From: a virus
DNA: 20,400 bases
Virus record (IMG/VR): IMGVR_UViG_3300048015_000211
Span: 1 to 20,400 of that record
Reading direction: 5' to 3' (one strand)
A model generated the notes under the pieces. The model saw nothing but the letters and a program-made list of their open reading frames with translations, had not been told where the DNA came from and did not search any database. Positions 7,022 to 14,889 of this stretch are shown here, one piece after another. How positions within the stretch are numbered: the stretch's first letter is position 1; each line of letters starts with the position of its first letter. The position numbers were made by a program, and so were the translations under genes.

Positions 7022-8816
7022 GCGTCCCATCTGGATACGGGTTACTGCCATCGGGCCGCAATCCGACACTGGTCTGGGCCATTGGCAAGGATGCAATAGG
7101 CACCGCCACCGAATGGGCGGTGACACCCGCAAACCACACCGCCCTAAAGCTTATCGCCCCAGGGAAGCGCTTGATCGACCGGGTCCAGCCGCCGTTCCAT
7201 TTTGTCTGTTCGAAGAGTTTTTGCAACTGCCTATGTTTTGTCGCCACGATCAAGTGCGGGGTGACAGGGCGTTGCGGATCGTCCAGTTCATTTAGCCAGC
7301 GCACCCGCAGGCCGTGTCGCCCCAAATCCTTGTCATGCGGCCCGATGCCATCGGTCATATCGACACCGTCGATAAAATCTCTAATGGCTTCGCCAATTGC
7401 CTTCGCATAGCGGCCGCCGGTGGATGCTTCCACCGTCATGGTCGTCGACAGAAGATGCAATGCGCATTCCATATGATCGAGCGATTCCGTTGATCCAATC
7501 ATGGTTTCCGTGTCGAAGAGATCAACCAGGCGCTGAGCCTCAAGCGCGTTCAGCGGACTATCGGATAGGCACGTATAAGCCGCGCCTAACAACGCGCCCA
7601 ATAAATCGCCCATGCGCCCGCGATCGGCAGGCCGCAATGCCTGACGCACCGCGTGAATGTTTTCACGGAACCGGGTAAACCCTTCCACAATGCGCGCGCG
7701 CAAGACCGGGCCATGGGAAGAGGCGCGCCGGATTAAATCAACGGCGGTGCGATCATTGGGATTGGTCAGCGGCAAAAGGTCCAGCATCGCGACGCGGCCC
7801 ATATCCGCCCGGTTAAGCGGGGCCGGGTTGATCGAGGCAAACAGAAATGTCGCCCTTATGGCATATTCAATCGTGCTGCCCGATGGCGATCCGCGACCAA
7901 CACCGGCCTGATCTTCGGTGGATGCAAGCCGTGCCAGATCCACCAGGGCCGGAACGCGGTCGGAATTGCCCTTATTTTCGGATTCGTCCATCAAAACCGG
8001 ACGCGCCGCGCCATTTAATTTAAGCCCGATAAAGGTGCGCGACGGCTCAGCCGAGCGGATCACCGAACATCCCAGCAAATCGCGGATCAATAATTCAAGT
8101 GTTGATTTGCCCGTGTTACTATCCCCGGTCAGCCAGATATGCGGCCTGAATTCCAAGGCGCCGCAAATCATCGAACACGCGATCCAGCCCAAGGCCAAAT
8201 AGGGATCACCATCCGGCCGCGCCCAGTTCCAGGTATTGAGCGCATCCAGCAATTCATCAACGGCTGCAATATTGTCATGAGGCTTTTCGGCGGGACGCGG
8301 CTGGGGCGGCCCGGCGGCATATATCAACCGGTCCAGCTGCCTGCCGGCAGATAATTTTTCAACCTTGCGGCCGCCGAATATCTGCAAGCAATCGCCTAGA
8401 TGCAGAAGCAAGCGGCCATCAGCCAATCGCCAGGCACCTGGCCCGCGAACTTGTTCGGCATAGTCAAATGAACCGGCGCGATGGCATTCCAATATCAAAT
8501 ATTCAACAATGATATCGACCCGCCACAATGACGTTTTTCCTTGGGGCGGGGCATAAGCATTGCACCACCAGGTTTGCCCCTCAAACAAGGCAACCAGGCG
8601 CTTGTGACTGTGATGATCAACATGAAGCGCCGTGACGCGGCCCGATGGCCCTAAATAAAAATACATGTCGCCGTCAAAGCCCAAAGCCTGCACGGGACAG
8701 GGTGCAATCGGCTTGCCCGGGCCGCCATCTTCATGCGGGGGTTCACCGCTGCCGCCGCCGGCGGCGTCAAATGCCGCATCAATTGCCTGGTCCAATTTTT
8801 GGGTACGCTTAGCCAT
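7017..8816 (-). CDS. Phage replicative helicase-like P-loop ATPase
   Basis: This protein is about 599 aa from the ATG at 8814-8816 (MAKRTQKL). It carries a clear Walker [12 protein letters not shown] (near residues 229-239), and a Walker B-like VLMDESE (near 274-280), followed by a sensor-type [10 protein letters not shown] segment. This matches the SF3/AAA-like helicase domain of phage and plasmid replication proteins (DUF5906/VirE-like group). The N-terminal 200 residues hold an uncharacterised domain that could be primase- or loader-related. Its start overlaps the primase stop by 8 bp, so the pair is co-translated and likely acts as one primase-helicase unit. The frame extends to an ATG at 8835-8837, but the MAKR start fits the coupling better. 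The TAA stop falls in the TATTAGG repeat cluster. Confidence 0.78.
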   Translation of the reverse strand: MAKRTQKLDQAIDAAFDAAGGGSGEPPHEDGGPGKPIAPCPVQALGFDGDMYFYLGPSGRVTALHVDHHSHKRLVALFEGQTWWCNAYAPPQGKTSLWRVDIIVEYLILECHRAGSFDYAEQVRGPGAWRLADGRLLLHLGDCLQIFGGRKVEKLSAGRQLDRLIYAAGPPQPRPAEKPHDNIAAVDELLDALNTWNWARPDGDPYLALGWIACSMICGALEFRPHIWLTGDSNTGKSTLELLIRDLLGCSVIRSAEPSRTFIGLKLNGAARPVLMDESENKGNSDRVPALVDLARLASTEDQAGVGRGSPSGSTIEYAIRATFLFASINPAPLNRADMGRVAMLDLLPLTNPNDRTAVDLIRRASSHGPVLRARIVEGFTRFRENIHAVRQALRPADRGRMGDLLGALLGAAYTCLSDSPLNALEAQRLVDLFDTETMIGSTESLDHMECALHLLSTTMTVEASTGGRYAKAIGEAIRDFIDGVDMTDGIGPHDKDLGRHGLRVRWLNELDDPQRPVTPHLIVATKHRQLQKLFEQTKWNGGWTRSIKRFPGAISFRAVWFAGVTAHSVAVPIASLPMAQTSVGLRPDGSNPYPDGTP

Positions 8817-9969
8817 CTTGCACCATGTCATTGGCATCGAGGCCGCGTTCGGGCCAGATCACGCCGACCCGTTTGGAAAATGGATAATTCCCGGCAAATT
8901 TGGTACGCGCGCGATTAATCATGGCGCGGTTATGGGCCGGATTGTGGCCGTCATTATCGGCAATGATCAAGCAGGTCTTGACATCCGGTGGCAGGACAAG
9001 GCCGGGATTATCCCGATCCGGTACCGGCGTTGATTCCACCCGCCCCTGCACGCCATAGCGCCTGTGACTTTCATTCAACATTTTTTGCGCCTTTGGACAG
9101 CCGCCCCCGGCTAAATTTCCCAGGCTTCCCGCCGCCCATACCGCTATGTCGGGGCGCCGTTGACGCACGGATAGACTGCTTTCAATCCCCTCGCCCACGG
9201 CCAGAATATCTTGTTCCGGATAAAGCCGGATGGCGCAGCCCCAATAGGCCCCTTGAATTTTCTTTGACGGCAGGAATTCCCCGGTCTGGGGATGAATGAT
9301 TTCGGCTTTGCCGGATCCATCTTTAGCCAGATAGGTCACATGCGCCGCCTGGATTTCACCGGCACGATCGCGCATCGCAGCGATCTTTGCCGGGAAATGA
9401 CCAATCAACATGGTCCGATCCTCATTAGCGCGCGGCGCCCAATATTCAAGCCCCGCGATAAAGCCAACATCTTGCGGCAGACCAATGGCATCCAGATGCA
9501 AGCCCCGCGCCGCCCAATAGTTTACAACCAGGCTGCCGCCAACCGGTTTCGCGCGCGCGATCAGGCTTAAAGCCCGTTCGCGCTTTTTAATGGCCAGTGC
9601 CTGTTCTTTTTTTGCGCTTGCCGCCTGTTCCGCCCGATAGCGCGCGGCGGCCGCTGCCCGCTGGGCCGGATCCGACGGCACGCGCCCCAGCAAGCGGTTA
9701 ACCGTGCTTTGAAAATCGGTGCCGTCATGGCGCATGAAGAATTCGATCACGTCCCCCTTGGCCCCGCATCCAAAGCATTTGAAATAGCCTTCCGCGCCCA
9801 TGACGTGGAATGACGGACTGCGTTCATTATGAAACGGACAGCAGGCCCAATAGTCCCGCCGCCCCGCCACGGATTTGCGCATATTCCATTGCACCACGCG
9901 GCCGATTTCATCTTCGATCCGCAAGGCTTTGACAGCGGCAATATCATCGATTTGAATAACGCCGCTCAT
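8809..9969 (-). CDS. DNA primase, CHC2 zinc finger plus Toprim domain
   Basis: This 386-aa protein is a bacterial-type primase as found in phages. The CHC2 zinc finger has Cys44 and His47 ([11 protein letters not shown]) and Cys65 and Cys68 (CFGCGAKGD), with the expected 17-residue spacing between pairs. The Toprim part shows the conserved Glu in [11 protein letters not shown] and the DxD pair in [10 protein letters not shown] near residues 335-342. A basic, Ala/Arg-rich linker (about 100-135) joins the two. It would synthesise RNA primers for phage replication together with the ATPase encoded immediately downstream. The ATG overlaps the end of the ParB-like gene by four bases, so the genes are coupled. 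Confidence 0.9.
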   Translation of the reverse strand: MSGVIQIDDIAAVKALRIEDEIGRVVQWNMRKSVAGRRDYWACCPFHNERSPSFHVMGAEGYFKCFGCGAKGDVIEFFMRHDGTDFQSTVNRLLGRVPSDPAQRAAAAARYRAEQAASAKKEQALAIKKRERALSLIARAKPVGGSLVVNYWAARGLHLDAIGLPQDVGFIAGLEYWAPRANEDRTMLIGHFPAKIAAMRDRAGEIQAAHVTYLAKDGSGKAEIIHPQTGEFLPSKKIQGAYWGCAIRLYPEQDILAVGEGIESSLSVRQRRPDIAVWAAGSLGNLAGGGCPKAQKMLNESHRRYGVQGRVESTPVPDRDNPGLVLPPDVKTCLIIADNDGHNPAHNRAMINRARTKFAGNYPFSKRVGVIWPERGLDANDMVQDG

Positions 9970-11246
9970 TTACGCCCCCGCGCCTTGCTGCGCGAGACGC
10001 GCTGGGTGGCCATATCCGATTGGGCTTGTGTGATTGCCAAGGCGCGGGCGGTCAAACCATTATTTAGCGGCTCCGCCCCCTTGACCGGTTCCAAATAGGC
10101 GGTTGGACATTTGGTCCATTTACCCGCTGCAATCGCCGCCTCAATCAAAGCCGGATCCGTTGACTTCCCGCGCGGCAGTTGCATAGGCGGGGATTTTCTT
10201 TCAACCGGCGGCAAGACCATGGGGGCCGGTTTGGGTATTAGTGCTTTTGCCGGTTTAGGGGCCGGTCTACGAGCTGGCGCCTGTATGGGTTTGGGTATTG
10301 CATCCGCTGCCGGTGATGTGATGGTTTTCAATGGCGCCGGTGGACGTAATCCGCCCGCGCGAATGACGGCATCGGCCAATAATCCAGCCAGCACGGAAAA
10401 GAGCAATTGATTGGTGGCAGCGCGGTCCATTTGTGCTTGGGTCAAAAGCTGTGTGCCTTTATCCGCGATGACCTTGATCATCACATCATCATCCAGCCGC
10501 GCCCCGTGCGGATCGACAAATAGCGCGTTTTCAATGGCCCGCAACCAAGCAATCGTGATCGGTGTCAAATGGGCTGTCACGCCGATTTTAATCACGCGGA
10601 TCGCCGCCGCCTCATCCCGGCGTGCGATCAGCGACCCCACACCGGCAATCGCGATAATATCGCCCGGTTTGAACAGGCCCATGGTTGGCGGCAATTTCAA
10701 AATACGCGCGCCGGCCGCCCGGCTGACCCGGTCAATGGCAACAGCCCATGGATCCCCGGCAATGACGGCGGATGCATATAATTGGGTTGAATGGAGCGCT
10801 GTGCGATCCCGGTTGCGGCCGACAAAGGCATCCGCCCGTTGGGCTGCATCGGGTGCTTCAACCACCATGATCGGAATTAAATCAATATCCGTGCGCATCG
10901 ATGCGGCGATTGCCGTGTGCTGGCCATCCAGCAAATGCAATTTGCCATCAACCCGCACACAGGCTGGCGGCTGGAATTTGCGCCAATCCCAGCCATTATG
11001 AATGCGCCTGATATTGCCCAGCGATTTTTCCGATAATATGCGCTGATAGGTTGGATCGATATAAAGATCACAAGGCCGCGCCATTTCAAAAACCGGCCGG
11101 GCGCTGGTAACCGGCTGGGCGTTTAAGCCCGGCATATCAATGGGTGCAATCTGGCGCAACCCATCCGCCGTGACGGGTGCCAAGCCGATCGCCTTTTCAT
11201 TCAAACGAACGCGGCGCGCATGTGGTTTTTCTGTGCTTATGGGCAT
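9966..11246 (-). CDS. ParB-like nuclease-fold protein with Pro/Lys-rich linker (early leftward operon)
   Basis: The start is taken as the ATG at 11244-11246, giving 426 aa; an upstream frame adds 16 residues. The N-terminal half contains a ParB/Srx-type core with [19 protein letters not shown] (DGQHTA at 107-112) preceded by YIDPTYQR, as in phage DUF6551-like proteins. The middle is helical. Residues about 310-375 form a Pro/Ala/Lys-rich linker. The C-terminus is basic (SRSKARGRK), suggesting nucleic-acid binding. It lies between a 63-aa gene (10-bp overlap) and the primase (4-bp overlap), so a role in replication or DNA handling is likely. A true partition role is doubtful, because no ParA is present nearby. 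Confidence 0.65.
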   Translation of the reverse strand: MPISTEKPHARRVRLNEKAIGLAPVTADGLRQIAPIDMPGLNAQPVTSARPVFEMARPCDLYIDPTYQRILSEKSLGNIRRIHNGWDWRKFQPPACVRVDGKLHLLDGQHTAIAASMRTDIDLIPIMVVEAPDAAQRADAFVGRNRDRTALHSTQLYASAVIAGDPWAVAIDRVSRAAGARILKLPPTMGLFKPGDIIAIAGVGSLIARRDEAAAIRVIKIGVTAHLTPITIAWLRAIENALFVDPHGARLDDDVMIKVIADKGTQLLTQAQMDRAATNQLLFSVLAGLLADAVIRAGGLRPPAPLKTITSPAADAIPKPIQAPARRPAPKPAKALIPKPAPMVLPPVERKSPPMQLPRGKSTDPALIEAAIAAGKWTKCPTAYLEPVKGAEPLNNGLTARALAITQAQSDMATQRVSRSKARGRK

Positions 11247-11428
11247 GAGGTTTGGCACCGGTATAAAATGGCATCCGCGATTTTTTTGGCCCAATAGGGC
11301 AAAGCGGAATCAGGCACGACATGATCGCGGTATTGGCCGGTTTCAGGCATGAACACTTGAACAACCAGCCGGTTTTCAGCATCGAGTTTCGGATGCACGC
11401 GCGGATCATTTGGGATGATGCCGGTCAT
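11237..11428 (-). CDS. Small conserved-looking phage protein (63 aa), unknown function
   Basis: The ATG at 11426-11428 overlaps the TGA of the upstream gene as ATGA, and the stop overlaps the start of the ParB-like gene. This indicates a real, translationally coupled gene. The protein (MTGIIPNDPRVHPKLDAENR...) is soluble, has no signal peptide or membrane segment and ends in a Cys-containing tail. I do not recognise a family. Being in the early leftward operon between a regulator-like protein and a ParB-like protein, it probably serves early phage functions. Confidence 0.6.
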   Translation of the reverse strand: MTGIIPNDPRVHPKLDAENRLVVQVFMPETGQYRDHVVPDSALPYWAKKIADAILYRCQTSCP

Positions 11429-12447
11429 GCTAATACCTCGTCGCGGCTTAAGGCCGCCGCCAAATTCTGCAGCCCCTTTTGCACCGCGAATTGCACCATG
11501 CCGCGTTTAGCGGGCAAACCATGCGTGTCTTCAATATCGCGAATGGGCAGGTTGCGAATAACGACGGCCTCAATCAACGGCCAAAGCCCAATACCCACCA
11601 AGTAGCGCGCCTGTCTTAAAGCCTGCCCCGCATCCAGGCGATCAATGCCATCAAAAGCGCGGGCCGATGTATCAACAATCGGCCGCATGGGATTAACGGC
11701 GCGCACGCCGCCGCCGCCGGCGCATTCCCACCAATCAACCAATTTAATGGCCGCCGCTATTTCGGCATCCGACAATTTATTGTGAGCAATGAACCAGGTT
11801 AATCCCGGTATTTCCTTTTTAACCGCCTGCCCATCGATTTGTGTGGCCGTTGCAATCATATGCTGATCGCGAAAAGGTCTTATTTCCTTCCCTTCGGTCG
11901 CAGCACCCTTTTTGCGCGCACAGCGCAGCGCCCGATCGCGCCGGGCTGAAAAGACATATTCATCCGACAGAACATAAGTGCCGGTCGGTGATAATTTGAT
12001 CAGACCTTGGCTTTCTGCCTCGCGCGCGATTTTGGCGGCATCCGGAAACAGTCCTGAAATCTCCGCTTGATCCGCAATACCCGATTGAATGGCCTGGGCA
12101 ATCCGTTTGAACTGGGCGGCCCATTTGGCGGATTTATCAGCCGCGATTTCAGAGGGTTTGTGATTGGCATCTTTATCTAGGGACAAAACCCATGTGGAAT
12201 AGGCGCTGGTCAGAATACAGATGCCACCTATGATTTGAATAAAATCGCGGCGTTGCATTTCCAATAATATGGCGGCGGCATCGGGGAAAAGGGCTGCAAT
12301 CTGGTCAGGGCGGCTTTGGCCGTCTTCAATCCGCCGCGCGATGCGGCGGCATTTCTGTGCCCATTCACGCTTGGCCTGCGCCAGGGCATCCATTTGCGGG
12401 GTGGCAATAGTGGTCGTGGCTGATCGCGGCATCAATCGATCCCGCAT
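11425..12447 (-). CDS. Early phage protein with two tandem helical repeats and a DUF6456-like C-terminus
   Basis: The protein is about 340 aa from the ATG at 12445-12447; an ATG at 12430-12432 overlapping the previous stop is also plausible. It contains an obvious internal duplication of about 50 residues. Residues 31-80 (RIARRIEDG, LFPDAAAI, then ILTS) and residues 111-160 (RIAQAIQSG, LFPDAAKI, then YVLS) align with an exact 80-residue offset. Each looks like a small winged-helix-type unit. The C-terminal part (RQARYLVGIGLWPLIEAVVI, then GLPAKRGMVQFAVQKGL) resembles the DUF6456-type domain of alphaproteobacterial phage regulators; that resemblance is weak. A DNA-binding role in early gene control or replication is inferred. 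It ends in an ATGA overlap with the next gene. Confidence 0.6.
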   Translation of the reverse strand: MRDRLMPRSATTTIATPQMDALAQAKREWAQKCRRIARRIEDGQSRPDQIAALFPDAAAILLEMQRRDFIQIIGGICILTSAYSTWVLSLDKDANHKPSEIAADKSAKWAAQFKRIAQAIQSGIADQAEISGLFPDAAKIAREAESQGLIKLSPTGTYVLSDEYVFSARRDRALRCARKKGAATEGKEIRPFRDQHMIATATQIDGQAVKKEIPGLTWFIAHNKLSDAEIAAAIKLVDWWECAGGGGVRAVNPMRPIVDTSARAFDGIDRLDAGQALRQARYLVGIGLWPLIEAVVIRNLPIRDIEDTHGLPAKRGMVQFAVQKGLQNLAAALSRDEVLA

Positions 12448-12851
12448 TGTGGTTTGCCCTGGCGCCAATCGGTTCTGTCAACGCGCGAATTGCCGGGCCA
12501 GGAGGATGTGAGTGTTCGGGGCTGCCCCTGCCCTGTTGCGGCGATAGACGGTTTGGGCCCGATCACGGCCTGCAAATGGGTTTTAAGCGCGCGGTCCATG
12601 ATTTCCAATTCGCGGCCGCAGGCCTTGTTCTGACGGCTTAGGCACAACACATCACAACAGGCCCGGAAGAGCGCGCGCAGCGTTTCGGCATGGGGATGGT
12701 CGGTCAATAAATGGCAAGCGCCCACATCTTCGATGGCATTCGCCAATTCATCACGCTCTTTGGGTCCAACCCCCGACGTTGCCTTGTAGGCCGCCCCCGT
12801 CAGCGCCGCATGGGCTGATTTGGGCGAGACTTGGCGGGGGGCGGCGGTCAT
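12432..12851 (-). CDS. Hypothetical early phage protein (139 aa)
   Basis: The ATG at 12849-12851 lies five bases after the stop of the Cro-like gene, and the end overlaps the next gene, so it belongs to the leftward early operon. The central part (residues about 30-95) is helical and holds four Cys (ACHLL, RACCDVLCLSRQNKACG), which may bind a metal. The C-terminal 40 residues are Gly/Pro/Ser-rich and probably disordered. I recognise no family. A partial operator-like sequence sits 21-40 bp upstream of its start, within the end of the preceding gene. Confidence 0.55.
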   Translation of the reverse strand: MTAAPRQVSPKSAHAALTGAAYKATSGVGPKERDELANAIEDVGACHLLTDHPHAETLRALFRACCDVLCLSRQNKACGRELEIMDRALKTHLQAVIGPKPSIAATGQGQPRTLTSSWPGNSRVDRTDWRQGKPQCGID

Positions 12852-12856
12852 GGGGC

Positions 12857-13174
12857 TTAGGCCTCTAAGCCCAATGGTATATTTACCGCATTTTCCTTGC
12901 CACCATTTAAAAGTTGTGGCACGCTATCATTGGTCTGAGGGGCCGGACGGGTAACTTCGGACGGCCAGGCGAGATCTGATGGCCATTTGTCAAAGATGCC
13001 CGCGATAATCTCTTCGGCCCGGCGTTCGGTGATACGCCCCGCCCCCTCTGCCGTGGACAACAAGCCCACCAGCTTGGAGTCACCGGTCAATTTTTTGGAC
13101 ACCGTTGTCGGCGCGCGCCCGGTATGGCGCCGATAAGCATCCGCGAGCACGAGGATTTGTTGAGACAGCTTCAT
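12857..13174 (-). CDS. Cro-like small regulator, first gene of the leftward early operon
   Basis: The start is placed at the ATG at 13172-13174, which has AGGA six to seven bases upstream; a GTG at 13201 would add nine residues. The 105-aa product begins MKLSQQILVLADAYRRHTGR, then APTTVSKKLTGD, and continues to ITERRAEEIIAGIFDKWP. This layout is typical of short HTH-type proteins encoded divergently from the repressor in alphaproteobacterial phages, with the second helix pair at residues 10-30 as the DNA-binding candidate. By position it is the Cro or early-activator counterpart of the divergent repressor gene. It is transcribed from a promoter whose -10 and spacer are covered by a perfect palindromic operator, so repression by the neighbouring HTH protein is likely. 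Confidence 0.62.
   Translation of the reverse strand: MKLSQQILVLADAYRRHTGRAPTTVSKKLTGDSKLVGLLSTAEGAGRITERRAEEIIAGIFDKWPSDLAWPSEVTRPAPQTNDSVPQLLNGGKENAVNIPLGLEA
12872..12891. promoter_or_regulatory. Degenerate operator within the end of the Cro-like gene
   Basis: The right arm TACCGCAT and the GGTA of the left arm match the phage operator with the same 4-bp spacer; the outer left arm does not match. It lies 21-40 bp upstream of the next gene. It could be a weak operator or chance. Confidence 0.25.
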
Positions 13175-13210
13175 TGCAATTCCTATCCGGTGCGGCTCCA
13201 CATTATGGGC

Positions 13211-13298
13211 GTGCGGTATGATTCGCCCCCAATATGCGGTACATTTACCGCATTCGTCAACCCTGAATTTACCGCATCTTGCGGCAGCGTTACCGCGT
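13211..13298. promoter_or_regulatory. Operator cluster between Cro-like gene and repressor (OR-like)
   Basis: The perfect 20-bp palindrome ATGCGGTA-CATT-TACCGCAT lies at 13234-13253. It is flanked by a half-site GTGCGGTA (13211-13218), a half-site TACCGCAT (13270-13277) and an imperfect full site TGCGGCA-GCGT-TACCGCG (13280-13297). The core 18 bp is identical, on the opposite strand, to the site at 15601-15618. Multiple graded sites between divergent regulator genes are what a lambda-like switch would show. The repressor gene at 13305 is the obvious candidate binder. Confidence 0.75.
13231..13260 (-). promoter_or_regulatory. Leftward early promoter overlapped by the main operator
   Basis: On the minus strand TTGACG (13255-13260) and CATATT (13231-13236) are spaced 18 bp apart. 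The perfect operator fills the spacer and the edge of the -10, so bound repressor would exclude RNA polymerase. It drives the Cro-like gene and probably the whole early leftward operon. Confidence 0.6.
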
Positions 13299-13304
13299 GA
13301 CCCA

Positions 13305-13799
13305 ATGACCGTGGCGCGGTATCACTTTGGGATGTGGGACCCATTGCCAAAATTACTGGAATTTATTGACCGGAAGCTGGCTGAGCATGGCCTTACCGAG
13401 GCGCAGGCGCGGAGAAGTGCGGGCATCACCAACCGCGATTTATTCCGTAATGCCCGGCGCGGATCGATGCCGGAAACCCGCAATTTGCATTTGATAGCAA
13501 AGGCGCTTCGTGTCACCTACGAAGAACTGGTTCAATTCATTCAAGAGCCGGTTGGGCCGGATACCCAAATTTCCTTGACCTATCTGGCTAATACCAATGC
13601 CGACAATGCGCCGGCGCGAGCCAAGGCGGCGGCCCGGCTGGTATTAGGCATGGCTTATGCGCGGCAAATAACTTTATCCGTTGAAGATGCCGCCGCCATG
13701 ATCGAACTGGTTGTCGAAAAAATGCAGGAAACGGATGGCGCCGACGATGAACGGCTTAAAGTCGCCGTTGATATGGCCCTGAGCCTTTTAAAACGATAA
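13305..13799 (+). CDS. HTH (XRE-type) phage repressor candidate
   Basis: The protein is 164 aa from the ATG at 13305, or 155 aa from the ATG at 13332 (MWDPLPKLLEF). An ATG at 13218 is unlikely, because that region contains the operators. Neither preferred start has a good ribosome site, so translation may be weak or nearly leaderless. The N-terminal 65 residues fit an XRE-type HTH: KLAEHGLTEAQARRSAGITNRDLFRNARRG, then LHLIAKALRVTYEELV. The remainder is helical with no S24 peptidase domain, so classical RecA-dependent self-cleavage is not expected. Divergent orientation from the Cro-like gene and adjacent palindromic operators make it the lysogeny repressor candidate. It ends convergently with, and overlaps by 12 bp, the small membrane protein gene. 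Confidence 0.72.
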   Translation: MTVARYHFGMWDPLPKLLEFIDRKLAEHGLTEAQARRSAGITNRDLFRNARRGSMPETRNLHLIAKALRVTYEELVQFIQEPVGPDTQISLTYLANTNADNAPARAKAAARLVLGMAYARQITLSVEDAAAMIELVVEKMQETDGADDERLKVAVDMALSLLKR

Positions 13800-14000
13800 C
13801 CCGAACCGCCAGGCAATAATAGCGATCAGGACAATTCCAAACCAAGACGCCAATTTCAGCCGGCGCCGCAACTGGTTTTTGCGCTCGATTTGATCGAAAC
13901 GATCGTTCAGCGCCAGAATGACCCGGCCCAATTGCTGTGCCGTGATTACCTTAGGTTCGCCGGATTCTAGGTGTCCGGGACCATGGATGATTTCAGACAT
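13788..14000 (-). CDS. 70-aa single-pass membrane protein coupled to luxR
   Basis: The ATG at 13998-14000 lies inside the last codons of luxR (8-bp overlap) with GAGGGG just upstream, so the two are translated from one mRNA. Residues 20-48 form a charged amphipathic helix (QQLGRVILALNDRFDQIERK, then RRRLK). A hydrophobic segment at about 50-68 (LASWFGIVLIAIIAWRFGL) is a likely membrane anchor. The basic residues before it predict a cytoplasmic N-terminus. No family is recognised. Small proteins encoded beside phage LuxR receptors can act as antagonists (I recall one in an Aeromonas phage), and a superinfection or lysis-timing role is also possible. All roles are inference. Confidence 0.62.
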   Translation of the reverse strand: MSEIIHGPGHLESGEPKVITAQQLGRVILALNDRFDQIERKNQLRRRLKLASWFGIVLIAIIAWRFGLSF

Positions 14001-14736
14001 CTGCGCCCCTCAAGGGCGGTGCCGAAATTATGCCCGCACCAATAGCCAATGCGATTAGTTCATTGTCATTACTTGCCCCCAAGCGGCGCCGCGCGCGGCC
14101 CACCGTACCTTTGACAGCGTCAATGCTAATTTCGTTAATGGCCGCGATTTCTTTTAGCCTTAACCCGCGTGATAAATGCTCAACCACCCGAACTTGGGTC
14201 GGGGTAAGCAAAGCGGGCCGCGCTTGAGCGTTTAGGGTCATATCCCAAGCAACCGCCATATAAATGCGCGAAATTTCCGCAAACAAGGCAATTGTTTCCG
14301 GATCATCCAATGCCCGTTTGCCGCCAAAAGCTGCGACCCACACCGAACCGTCAAGCCCCCAATGGGAGGAACATACACCATGCAGCAATCCATGGTCGGC
14401 CGCCGCGGCCATAACCTGGCGGCTGGCCTGGGATTTAACATCAATAGCCGGATCGGCCCAGGAAAAGGCCCCCTCTACTTTATGGGCATGGGCAACCAAT
14501 GGATCGCGCCGGATGAAATTTTGATTGTTATATTCAACCAGCCATGACCTGCCGCGGGTATCGCCCAGACGCAAACATAAGGGGGCCCCGGATGCAGATA
14601 GGGGCAGACGCACGACATGCCACAAATCAGGCCGTGCCGGCATCAGCAACGCTTCAAATGCGGTATTTAATTGCGGTAAATAGGTAAAGTGCCGGGCCGT
14701 TCGAATAAACCGTTTTGCCGCATCAATATCGATCAT
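13993..14736 (-). CDS. luxR: LuxR-family acyl-homoserine-lactone receptor/transcription factor
   Basis: The start is placed at the ATG at 14734-14736 (MIDIDAAKRF, 247 aa), with a GGGTGGG stretch upstream; the frame extends seven codons further. The N-terminal autoinducer-binding domain keeps the whole ligand-pocket signature at family spacing: Trp65, Tyr69, Asp78, Pro79 and Trp93 (equivalent to TraR Trp57, Tyr61, Asp70, Pro71 and Trp85). The C-terminal GerE/LuxR HTH spans about 177-237 (LTPTQVRVVEHLSRGLRLKE, then IAAINEISIDAVKGTVGRAR). The usual Glu of the LTxxE motif is Gln here. It is divergent from a luxI gene and upstream of a coupled membrane-protein gene. An intact pocket argues for real acyl-homoserine-lactone sensing rather than a decayed regulator. 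Confidence 0.88.
   Translation of the reverse strand: MIDIDAAKRFIRTARHFTYLPQLNTAFEALLMPARPDLWHVVRLPLSASGAPLCLRLGDTRGRSWLVEYNNQNFIRRDPLVAHAHKVEGAFSWADPAIDVKSQASRQVMAAAADHGLLHGVCSSHWGLDGSVWVAAFGGKRALDDPETIALFAEISRIYMAVAWDMTLNAQARPALLTPTQVRVVEHLSRGLRLKEIAAINEISIDAVKGTVGRARRRLGASNDNELIALAIGAGIISAPPLRGADV
14658..14678. promoter_or_regulatory. Two direct operator half-sites inside the luxR coding start
   Basis: ATGCGGTA (14658-14665) and TTGCGGTA (14671-14678) repeat the left arm of the phage operator 13 bp apart, about 60-80 bp inside luxR. If bound they could roadblock luxR transcription. They are half-sites only and encode normal-looking protein, so this is weak. Confidence 0.25.
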
Positions 14737-14783
14737 AACCCACCCCGCACAAAACACACTACCCTTGGTATGATAATGACCCT

Positions 14784-14812
14784 AATATATACGGCTTAAA
14801 GTGTCTACACAA
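14784..14812 (-). promoter_or_regulatory. luxR promoter
   Basis: On the minus strand TTGTGT (14807-14812) and TATATT (14784-14789) are spaced exactly 17 bp apart, a good housekeeping-type promoter about 40-50 bp upstream of the luxR ATG. The -35 element lies within the TACAC-AAAA-GTGTA dyad. Confidence 0.55.
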
Positions 14813-14819
14813 AAGTGTA
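14798..14819. promoter_or_regulatory. Candidate LuxR-binding site (nested dyads) between luxR and luxI
   Basis: TACAC-AAAA-GTGTA (14806-14819) is a perfect 5-bp dyad. GTGTCTACAC (14801-14810) is a second, overlapping dyad, and AAAGTGT repeats directly at 14798 and 14812. It sits 71-92 bp upstream of luxI and over the luxR -35. It does not match the classical 20-bp lux box closely, so assignment rests on position and symmetry. Confidence 0.45.
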
Positions 14820-14889
14820 TTTTTTTGACCGCCCGCCTTGCACCGCGAATCAGGCAATCTAAACGTGCTTTTACTTCACGGAGGCACCT

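Noticed and set aside
10411-11001. Plus-strand 196-aa frame opposite the ParB-like gene
   Set aside because: Antisense to a gene with a clear DGQHTA motif and coupled neighbours; no ribosome site or family signature.
13218-13304. Extended N-terminus of the repressor from the ATG at 13218
   Set aside because: This stretch contains three operator sites and the leftward early promoter, so it is regulatory DNA. The HTH domain begins after 13332.
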